Shown here one piece after another: positions 10,150 through 17,121 of a DNA stretch of 36,753 nt; within the stretch, counting starts at the first letter, position 1, and each line of letters begins with the position of its first letter. The notes beneath the pieces were generated by a model, which saw only the letters and a program-made list of their open reading frames with translations, was not told the origin of the DNA and did no database searches. The position numbers and the translations under genes were made by a program. The DNA lies in the NCBI RefSeq assembly GCF_001083785.1, contig NZ_LAVL01000083.1, positions 1 to 36,753 of the forward strand, given 5' to 3'. The stretch is from Nonomuraea sp. SBT364. Its GTDB lineage: Bacteria; Actinomycetota; Actinomycetes; Streptosporangiales; Streptosporangiaceae.

Positions 10150-11436
10150 CTAGCGGCTGACCAGGTCACGCAGGGCGGAGACGAGCCGGTCGACGTGCTC
10201 CTGCGTGGTCCCGACGCCGATGGAGGCGCGCACCGCCGACGCCGTGTCGTCCTCGCAGCCGCCGTCCGCGGTGCCGAGCAGGTGCCGGACGAACGGGTGG
10301 GCGCAGAACTTCCCGTCCCGTACGCCGATGCCGTACTCGCTCGACAACGCCTCGGCGACCTCGCGGGCGCTGTAGCCGTCCACGGTGAACGACACGATGC
10401 CCACGCGCGGGTGCTCGGGCCCCCACAGCGACAGCTCCCGTACGCCGTCGATCGCGGCGAGCCCGGCGCGGAGCCGTGCGATCAGCCGCTCCTCCTCGCG
10501 CACCAGCGGGGTCCAGCCGGTGGCGGTGAGCGCGTCGCAGGCGGCGGCCAGCGCGATCGCGCCGAGCACGTTCGGGGTCCCGGCCTCGTGCCGGGGCTCG
10601 GCGTCCTCGTGCCACTCGGTGCTCTCGCCGACCGAGCGCACCGCGCCGCCCCCCTTCAGGTACGGGGTGCCGTCCGACAGCCAGTCGCGCCGGCCCACCA
10701 GCACCCCGGCCCCGAACGGCGCGTACAGCTTGTGCCCCGAGAAGGCCACGTAGTCCAGGTCGAGCGCGGTCAGGTTGACCGGCCGGTGCGGCACGAGCTG
10801 GGCGGCGTCGACCAGGATGCGGGCCCCGTGCCGGTGCGCGATGTGGGCCAGCGCGGCGATCGGCCACAGCTCGCCGGTGACGTTGGAGGCGGCGGTGACG
10901 ACGAGCAGCTTGGGCCCGTCGATGGCGGCCAGCGCCTCGTCGGCGGCGCGCACGGCCTCGCCGGGGAAGGCGGGCGGCGCCAGCCGTACGGCGTTCTCCC
11001 AGGGCAGCAGGGAGGCGTGGTGCTCGGTGTCGAAGACGACCACGGTGGTGCCGCCGGGCAGGCAGCCGGCCAGCAGGTTGGTGGCGTCGGTGGTGTTGCG
11101 GGTGAAGATGACCGCGTCGTCGGAGCGGGCGCCGACGAAGGCCCGTACGGTGTGCCGGGCCTGCTCGTAGCGGGCGGTGGTGAGCTGGGAGGCGTAGCCC
11201 GCGCCGCGGTGCACGCTGGAGTAGGCCGGGAGCGCGGCGGCGACGGCCGCGCTGACCGGCTCCAGACAGGGGGCGCTGGCCGCGTAGTCGAGGTTGGCGT
11301 AGCCGACGAGCTTGCCGCCCTTGACCGGCACCTCCAGGTCGGCGCCGACCACGGCCGGGATGGCACGGGCCTGCTGGACGGGGGCGTGCTCAGCGGCGGC
11401 GGGACGGGCGGCGTTGAAGATCGTCAGGGTGGACAC
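10150..11436 (-). CDS. SufS-like aminotransferase class V (putative cysteine desulfurase)
   Basis: 428-aa PLP enzyme of the NifS/SufS fold. The PLP lysine is Lys236 in SGHK; DAAQ at 210-213 binds the cofactor ring. Cys378 in RDGKFCAHP aligns with the catalytic Cys of group II cysteine desulfurases, so sulfur transfer from cysteine is plausible. No suf scaffold genes are nearby. GTG 11436 is preceded by GAGGAG; the longer frame to 11586 reads through a riboswitch and is rejected. Control by a SAM-IV riboswitch (11477-11594) ties it to sulfur/methionine metabolism. Confidence 0.85.
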   Translation of the reverse strand: MSTLTIFNAARPAAAEHAPVQQARAIPAVVGADLEVPVKGGKLVGYANLDYAASAPCLEPVSAAVAAALPAYSSVHRGAGYASQLTTARYEQARHTVRAFVGARSDDAVIFTRNTTDATNLLAGCLPGGTTVVVFDTEHHASLLPWENAVRLAPPAFPGEAVRAADEALAAIDGPKLLVVTAASNVTGELWPIAALAHIAHRHGARILVDAAQLVPHRPVNLTALDLDYVAFSGHKLYAPFGAGVLVGRRDWLSDGTPYLKGGGAVRSVGESTEWHEDAEPRHEAGTPNVLGAIALAAACDALTATGWTPLVREEERLIARLRAGLAAIDGVRELSLWGPEHPRVGIVSFTVDGYSAREVAEALSSEYGIGVRDGKFCAHPFVRHLLGTADGGCEDDTASAVRASIGVGTTQEHVDRLVSALRDLVSR

Positions 11437-11476
11437 GGCGAGTCTCCTCGGGTCATCGGACCCCTGGAGCAGCCAT

Positions 11477-11594
11477 GGAGCCCGCGCTTGCCCGCCACAC
11501 CTCGTGACGGACCAGGTCTTCACCCGGGGCACCCCGCCGCGGACGCGAGGGTTGCCGGCCAGCGAGCCGGGGCTTGGCGCTGGCACTCATGACC
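11477..11594 (-). ncRNA. SAM-IV riboswitch
   Basis: Read on the minus strand, the RNA begins GGTCATGAGTGCCAGC, continues through a GCCGGCAACCCTC core and a GGGGTGCCCCGGGTGAAGAC block, and ends with GGCAAGCGCGGG. This matches the SAM-IV class as I remember it from actinobacteria. It binds S-adenosylmethionine and normally turns off the downstream gene. The gene begins 41 nt after the 3' boundary; a GGGTC/GACCC hairpin sits just before its GAGGAG ribosome site, suggesting translational control (inference). Confidence 0.9.
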
Positions 11595-11603
11595 TACGTC
11601 GGC

Positions 11604-11634
11604 ACTATAACCGACACCCACCCGTAAAACGCAA
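11604..11634 (-). promoter_or_regulatory. Promoter of the SAM-IV riboswitch transcript
   Basis: TATAGT on the minus strand (11609-11604) is a near-consensus -10. TTGCGT (11634-11629) is a weaker -35 with a 19-bp spacer. The predicted RNA start falls at about 11597, just before the riboswitch. Confidence 0.6.
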
Positions 11635-11701
11635 CTGCGAACTTATCGGGCCGTTGGCTCGTTGCTTCCTGGGACATCCCCCGAAAACCAGGAGGTAGAC
11701 G

Positions 11702-12429
<728 letters not shown>

Positions 12430-12430
<1 letters not shown>

Positions 12431-13620
12431 TGCGCTTTGACCCCTGGAATCCGGATTTCGTCGCTCACCCGTACGGCGTCTACGCCGACCTGAGGCGCGA
12501 GGCGCCCGTGAGCTTCTTCGAGCCGACCGGCCAGTGGCTGGTCGCCCGGCACGCCGACGTGAACGCCCTGCTCAGGGATCGCCGCCTGGGCAGGGCGTAC
12601 CTGCACGTGGCCACGCACGAGGAGTTCGGCAAGGAGCCCGAGCCGGAGTTCCAGGAGCCGTTCTGGCGGGTGATCAGGGCGGGCATGCTCGACGTCGAGC
12701 CGCCCGTGCACACCCGGCTGCGCCGCCTGGTCTCCAGGGCGTTCACGCCCCGCATGGTCGAGTCGCTGCGCCCCCGGGTGCGCGCGATCGCCGAGGGCCT
12801 GGTCGACGCGTACGTCGAGAAGGGCGGCGGGGACCTGATCGCCGAGGTGGCCGAGCCGCTGCCGGTGACGGTGATCGCCGAGATGCTCGGCATCCCCGAC
12901 GCCGACCGTCACCTGCTGCGCCCCTGGTCGGCCGACATCTGCGGGATGTACGAGCTGAACCCGTCGGAGCAGGCGCAGCACACGGCCGTCAGGGCGGCGT
13001 CGGAGTTCGCGGCGTACCTGAAGGAGCTGGCGCGTGAGCGCGGGCGGCGGCCGGGCGACGACCTGATCAGCGCGCTGGCGGCGATCGACGAGCTGACCGA
13101 GGACGAGCTGGTCGGCACCTGCGTGCTGCTGCTCAACGCCGGCCACGAGGCCACCGTGAACGTGACGGGCAACGGCTGGTGGTCACTGTTCAGGAACCCG
13201 GGCGAGCTGGCCCGGCTGCGCGCCGACCGCGGGCTGCTGCCGACGGCCGTCGAGGAGCTGATGCGCTGGGACACGCCGCTGCAGATGTTCGAGCGCTGGG
13301 TGCTGGAGGACATCGAGGTCGGCGGCGTCGCCATCCCGCGCGGGGTGGAGGTGGCGCTGCTGTTCGGCTCGGCCAACCGCGACCCCGAGGTGTTCGACGA
13401 CCCGGACCGGCTGGACGTCGGCCGGGCGGACAACCCGCACATCTCGTTCGGCGCGGGCATCCACTTCTGCCTGGGCGCGCCGCTCGCCCGCATCGAGCTC
13501 ATCGAGTCGTTCGGCGCCCTGCTGGACCGGGCGCCGAAGCTGGAGCTCCGCCGGGAGCCGGCGTGGAAGCCCGGGTACGTGATCCGCGGCCTGGAGTCGC
13601 TGGACCTGAGTGTGTCCTGA
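12430..13620 (+). CDS. Cytochrome P450 (first copy)
   Basis: 396-aa soluble bacterial P450 mono-oxygenase. Oxygen-binding I-helix AGHEAT is at 237-242, ExxR is Glu276-Arg279, and the heme loop FGAGIHFCLG has ligand Cys347. No ferredoxin or reductase gene is near, so its redox partners lie elsewhere. The substrate cannot be told from the sequence. The start GTG overlaps the terC stop by one base and lacks an SD. It shares the general pattern of the second P450 at 22562-23737, but the two differ clearly in sequence. Confidence 0.93.
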
Positions 13621-13625
13621 ACCTC

Positions 13626-14588
13626 TCACCGGCTCTGCGTGAGCCAGCCGAAGCCGCCGAGGCCGCCCGGATCGATCAGCTCGGCCTCCTCCGAGGCGCG
13701 GGCCAGCGCCCTCAGGTAGCCCCGGGGATCGGTCCGCGCCAGGTCGAGCGGCGCGAGGTCGCCGGTGACGCCCAGCGCGCGCAGCGCGGCCCGCTGTGTG
13801 GACAAGCCTGTGGATATCCCGCCGGCCCGGCGGCCCGCCTCCGCGCACGCGTCGAGCGCCACGTGCGCCGTGATGTCGCAGGTGCCGTCGGGGACGGGGG
13901 CCACGACCGCCCCGTCACGGTATCCGGTGAGCGTGCCCCGCATGGGACGGTTATCCACAGGGTGTGCATAATCCACGGCGATCGCCCGCCCGCCGGAGAG
14001 CCGGGCCAGCACCGAGGCCCAGGCGGCGTCGCGGGGCCGGCCGATCTCCGCCCGCGAGCCCACGCACGACAGCGGCCACCACCGCGCCAGCCACTCCAGG
14101 TCGGGCCCCCGCAACGGGTCGCCGAGCCGCTCCTCGCCGGTCTCGGTGTCGACCATCACCAGCCTCGGCCCGTCGGAGGTCTGCTCGGCCACGTCCAGCG
14201 GGATGTTGTCGAGCCACTCGTTCGCGATCGCCAGGCCCCGGATGTCCGGCGGCAGCGTGGACTGCCAGCCGATGCTCTCGGGCAGCCCCTCGGGCCGGGC
14301 GGACAGGTCGACGGCGGTGATGCGCAGCCGGTCGCGCAGTCCGGGGCCTGCGGCGTCGAGCACGTGGCGGACCAGCGTGCCCTCGCCGGCGCCGATGTCG
14401 ACCAGGTCGAGCCGGGCGGGCGAGCCGAGCCCTGCGTCGACCTCCTCCAGGAGGGCCAGGACCGCCTCCGCGAACGCCACCGAGGCGCTGACCGACGTGC
14501 GGAAGTGCCCGGAGGGGCGTTCGCGCAGGTAGAAGCCGCTCTCGCCATATAGCGCGCGCTCCATGGCGGCGCGCCAGGTGAGCCACAT
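13626..14588 (-). CDS. MidA/NDUFAF7-type SAM-dependent methyltransferase
   Basis: 320-aa class I methyltransferase of the DUF185 (MidA/NDUFAF7) family. The N-terminal GHFRTSVSAS block (27-36) resembles the family GDF.TSPE motif; SAM motif I DIGAGEG is at 64-70 and ANEWLDNIP at 122-130. NDUFAF7 dimethylates an arginine in the complex I 49-kDa subunit, and a NuoD paralogue with that Arg lies 4 kb away. ATG 14588 is taken as start; ATG 14564 is possible. Parts of the 3' half use rare AT-rich codons that create DnaA-box sequences. It converges with the P450 gene, 5 bp apart. Confidence 0.85.
   Translation of the reverse strand: MWLTWRAAMERALYGESGFYLRERPSGHFRTSVSASVAFAEAVLALLEEVDAGLGSPARLDLVDIGAGEGTLVRHVLDAAGPGLRDRLRITAVDLSARPEGLPESIGWQSTLPPDIRGLAIANEWLDNIPLDVAEQTSDGPRLVMVDTETGEERLGDPLRGPDLEWLARWWPLSCVGSRAEIGRPRDAAWASVLARLSGGRAIAVDYAHPVDNRPMRGTLTGYRDGAVVAPVPDGTCDITAHVALDACAEAGRRAGGISTGLSTQRAALRALGVTGDLAPLDLARTDPRGYLRALARASEEAELIDPGGLGGFGWLTQSR
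13797..13817 (-). other. DnaA-box pair 1 inside midA
   Basis: On the minus strand TTGTCCACA (13805-13797) is the box form preferred by streptomycete DnaA. ATATCCACA (13817-13809), one base off consensus, lies 3 bp away in the same direction. Codons here include ATA and TTG, unusual in this GC-rich gene. Confidence 0.55.
13951..13971. other. DnaA-box pair 2 inside midA
   Basis: TTATCCACA on the plus strand (13951-13959) and TTATGCACA on the minus strand (13971-13963) face each other with 3 bp between. Both match TTATNCACA perfectly. They are encoded by a run of rare codons (GAT TAT GCA CAC CCT GTG GAT AAC on the coding strand). Confidence 0.6.
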
Positions 14589-14734
14589 CCCTGGACTATC
14601 TCATGCCCTCGCGTCGACACGAACGGTGATTGCTTGACTACTTTACGTCCCTGGGTTGCGCTACCGTTTACTGGTTGTTGTCGAATGGCCACCGATCGTC
14701 ATCGTTCGGCGGTCATCCCGAGAAGGAGTCCCTC

Positions 14735-14956
14735 GTGTTCAAGAAAGCCATCGTCGTGGCGGGTGCGCTCGGCATGCTGTCGCTGGCCGCCCCCGCGCAG
14801 GCCGACATCACCAGCGGCCGCAACGGCCTGCTTTCCGGCAACCAGCTCTTCCTGCCCATCACCGCGCCGATCAACATCTGCGGCAACGCGGTGGCGGTGG
14901 CCGGCCTGGCGATCGCCGGCTGCAAGGGCGGCGCCGGCGCTCACGTGCATCGCTGA
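14735..14956 (+). CDS. Short chaplin (hydrophobic aerial-hypha protein)
   Basis: 73-aa secreted protein. A signal peptide of about 23 residues ends in AQA; the mature part has one chaplin domain with LLSGNQ, PINICGNAVAVAG and a second Cys (CGN..., GCKGG), matching the two-Cys short chaplins. Chaplins assemble into amyloid-like films on aerial hyphae and spores. The start is GTG 14735 with AAGGAG at 14723-14728. A long hairpin follows the stop. Its presence supports a sporulating filamentous host. Confidence 0.88.
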   Translation: MFKKAIVVAGALGMLSLAAPAQADITSGRNGLLSGNQLFLPITAPINICGNAVAVAGLAIAGCKGGAGAHVHR

Positions 14957-14965
14957 CATGCCGGA

Positions 14966-14999
14966 GCTCGGACCGGTTTGAGAGTAAACCGGTCCGAGC
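14966..14999. terminator. Hairpin terminator after the chaplin gene
   Basis: A perfect 14-bp stem, GCTCGGACCGGTTT (14966-14979) with its complement (14986-14999), encloses a 6-nt loop. It begins 10 nt after the stop codon. No T-tract follows, which is common for actinobacterial terminators. Confidence 0.8.
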
Positions 15000-15037
15000 C
15001 CCGTACCTTGGCCGGCCAGTCGGCGGTGGCGGCCAGG

Positions 15038-15148
15038 GTGCACCTCCAAGGGGTTCGCACGATGCGGGCGTCGGGTCCGGTTGACGGACTCGGCGCCCGC
15101 TGCTGTGCGATGAACCCCTCTCCTCATCATTCCCGACAGGGGGTGCAC
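15038..15148. ncRNA. 111-nt self-complementary element of unknown role
   Basis: Nested complementary segments build one long imperfect hairpin: GTGCACC (15038-15044)/GGTGCAC (15142-15148), GGGGTTC (15050-15056)/GAACCCC (15112-15118), GCAC (15057-15060)/GTGC (15105-15108), GCGGGCG (15064-15070)/CGCCCGC (15094-15100), GTCCG (15075-15079)/CGGAC (15085-15089). On the minus strand TATAAA (15156-15151) with TTAGCG (15180-15175), 18 bp apart, would start an RNA at its edge. It could be a small RNA, a terminator or a MITE remnant; I see no known family. Confidence 0.4.
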
Positions 15149-15275
15149 GGTTTATATGCCCTTGTCCGTTTTGTCGCTAACGCAACATGCGGCAAAGCCC
15201 CGGTCACGCGCCTGTGGCAAATCGGCCGTTACGCTGGTCGGCAGCGTCTCCAGGGGTGCTCGACAGGGGTGGGAC

Positions 15276-16166
15276 ATGGACGCAGGTGATCGCCCGGCAC
15301 GGCTGGCCGTCGGCGTGCTGGGATCGGGCAAGGTCGGCTCCGCGCTCGGTGCGGCGCTCGCGCAGGCCGGGCACCGGCTGGTGGCGGCGAGCGGCGTCTC
15401 CGACGCCTCCCGGCGCTGGGCCGCCGACCGGCTCGGCGTCGAGCCCGTCCGGCCCGAGGAGGTGGTCGAGGCGGCGGAGCTCATCCTGCTCACCGTCCCC
15501 GACGACGCGCTGCCCGACCTCGTCAGCGGCCTGGCCGCCACCGGCGCCGGCCTCCAGGGCAAGCTGCTCGTCCACACCAGCGGCGCGTACGGCCTGTCCG
15601 TGCTGCGGCCGGCCGCCGGGGCGGGCGCGCTGCCGTTCGCCCTGCACCCGGTGATGACGTTCACCGGCAGGGACGACGACCTCAACCGCATCACCGGCTG
15701 CTCCTTCGGCGTCACCGCGCCCGAGCCGCTGCGTCCCATCGCCGAGGCCCTGGTCATCGAGATGGGCGGCGAGCCGGTGTGGATCGCCGACGCCGATCGC
15801 GCCCTCTATCACGCGGCCCTGGCCAGCGCCGCCAACCACATGGTCACGCTCATCGCCGAGTCGTCCGACCTGCTCGGCCGCATCGGCGTCGAGCACCCGG
15901 GCCGCATGCTGGGGCCGCTGCTCGGCGCCGCCCTCGACAACGTGCTCCGGCTCGGCATCAACGGCCTGACCGGGCCGGTGGTGCGCGGCGACGCCGGCAC
16001 CGTGCGCAAGCACGTCGACGCGTTGATCCTGGCCGCGCCGGAGGCGGCCGACGCCTACGTCGCGCTGGCCCGGCTCACCGCCGACCGGGCGCTGGCCGCC
16101 GGCCTGCTCAAGCCCGAGGAGGCCGAACGCTTGCTCGACGCCCTGGGTGGCAACATATGGACGTGA
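15276..16166 (+). CDS. Rossmann-like/DUF2520 oxidoreductase next to panC
   Basis: 296-aa protein with an N-terminal NAD(P)-binding Rossmann domain (VLGSGKVG, G16/G18/G21) and a C-terminal helical DUF2520 domain, an arrangement like ketopantoate reductase and ProC-type enzymes. The family sits directly before panC in actinobacteria (same order in mycobacteria), so a role in pantothenate synthesis, perhaps ketopantoate reduction, is plausible but unproven. ATG 15276 with AGGGG at 15265-15269. panC follows after 49 bp. Confidence 0.85.
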   Translation: MDAGDRPARLAVGVLGSGKVGSALGAALAQAGHRLVAASGVSDASRRWAADRLGVEPVRPEEVVEAAELILLTVPDDALPDLVSGLAATGAGLQGKLLVHTSGAYGLSVLRPAAGAGALPFALHPVMTFTGRDDDLNRITGCSFGVTAPEPLRPIAEALVIEMGGEPVWIADADRALYHAALASAANHMVTLIAESSDLLGRIGVEHPGRMLGPLLGAALDNVLRLGINGLTGPVVRGDAGTVRKHVDALILAAPEAADAYVALARLTADRALAAGLLKPEEAERLLDALGGNIWT

Positions 16167-16215
16167 CCGTGACCGGCATGGCACGGATCCGCATGTCGCC
16201 CCCGGAGGCCGCTTC

Positions 16216-17043
16216 ATGGACCCCATCGTCGCCAGGAACCGCACCGACCTGATCAAAGCCCGCGGTGACGGCTCCGTCGCCCTCGTGCCCACCATGGGCG
16301 CCCTGCACGAGGGGCACCGCTCCCTCATCAGAGCGGCCCGCTCGCGTGCCGACCACGTGGTGGTCAGCATCTTCGTCAACCCATTGCAGTTCGGCCCGAG
16401 CGAGGACTTCTCCCGCTATCCCCGTACGTTCGACGCCGACCTGGGGGTGTGCCGCGCCGAGGGGGTCGAGGTGGTGTTCGCCCCTGCGGTGGAGGACATG
16501 TACCACCCCGACCGGCAGGTGAGCCTCCGTTCCGGGGAGATGGGCCGGGTCGTGGAGGGCGCGGTGCGGCCCGGGCACTTCGACGGGATGCTCACCGTGG
16601 TGCTCAAGCTGTTCAACCTGGTCCAGCCGGATCTCGCGGTCTTCGGGCAGAAGGACGCCCAGCAACTGGCGCTGATCCGCCGCATGGTGGCCGACCTCGA
16701 CGTGCCGGTGGAGATCGTGGGCGCGCCGACGGTGCGCGAGCCCGACGGGCTGGCGCTGTCGAGCCGCAACCGCTACCTGTCCCCGGCCGACCGGGAGGTG
16801 GCCCTCGCCCTGTCGCGTGCCCTCCGCGCGGGGGAGGCCGAGAACGTGCCGTCCCGCGTCCTCGCGGCCGCCCGCGCGGTCCTGGAGGCGGCGGCCCCGG
16901 AGCTGGCGCTGGACTACGTGGTGCTGGTGGATCCGGCCACGTTCGCCGAGGTCCCGGAGTCGTACACGGGTGAGGCGGTCCTCGCGGTCGCCGCCCGCGT
17001 GGGGAGCACCCGGTTGATCGACAACCTGGTGCTCTCCTTCTAG
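16216..17043 (+). CDS. panC: Pantothenate synthetase
   Basis: Joins pantoate and beta-alanine with ATP (275 aa). The HIGH-like signature PTMGALHEGH is at 25-34 and the KMSKS-like SSRNRYLS at 182-189; FVNPLQFG and FGQKDAQQL are also intact. ATG 16216 has GGAGG at 16204-16208. The beta-alanine source gene panD, which follows panC in mycobacteria, is missing here, and the next gene is nadBC instead. Confidence 0.96.
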   Translation: MDPIVARNRTDLIKARGDGSVALVPTMGALHEGHRSLIRAARSRADHVVVSIFVNPLQFGPSEDFSRYPRTFDADLGVCRAEGVEVVFAPAVEDMYHPDRQVSLRSGEMGRVVEGAVRPGHFDGMLTVVLKLFNLVQPDLAVFGQKDAQQLALIRRMVADLDVPVEIVGAPTVREPDGLALSSRNRYLSPADREVALALSRALRAGEAENVPSRVLAAARAVLEAAAPELALDYVVLVDPATFAEVPESYTGEAVLAVAARVGSTRLIDNLVLSF

Positions 17044-17079
17044 ACCGGCCCCGGGGAAGGGAAGCGCGGACGGGGGCGT

Positions 17080-17096
17080 TATCGTCATATTGACGA
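17080..17096 (+). promoter_or_regulatory. Palindrome and -10-like box before nadB-nadC
   Basis: TCGTCA-TAT-TGACGA (17082-17096) is a perfect 6-3-6 inverted repeat that overlaps TATCGT (17080-17085), a TANNNT -10 candidate. It lies 25 bp before the nadBC start. This is a plausible operator for a NAD-pathway regulator, but the regulator is unknown. Confidence 0.35.
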
Positions 17097-17121
17097 AATT
17101 CCCTCATCTGAGGAGATCCCC

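Noticed and set aside
11437..11586. Longer start for the SufS-like protein
   Set aside because: This stretch is the SAM-IV riboswitch and its expression platform; GTG 11436 has a strong GAGGAG.
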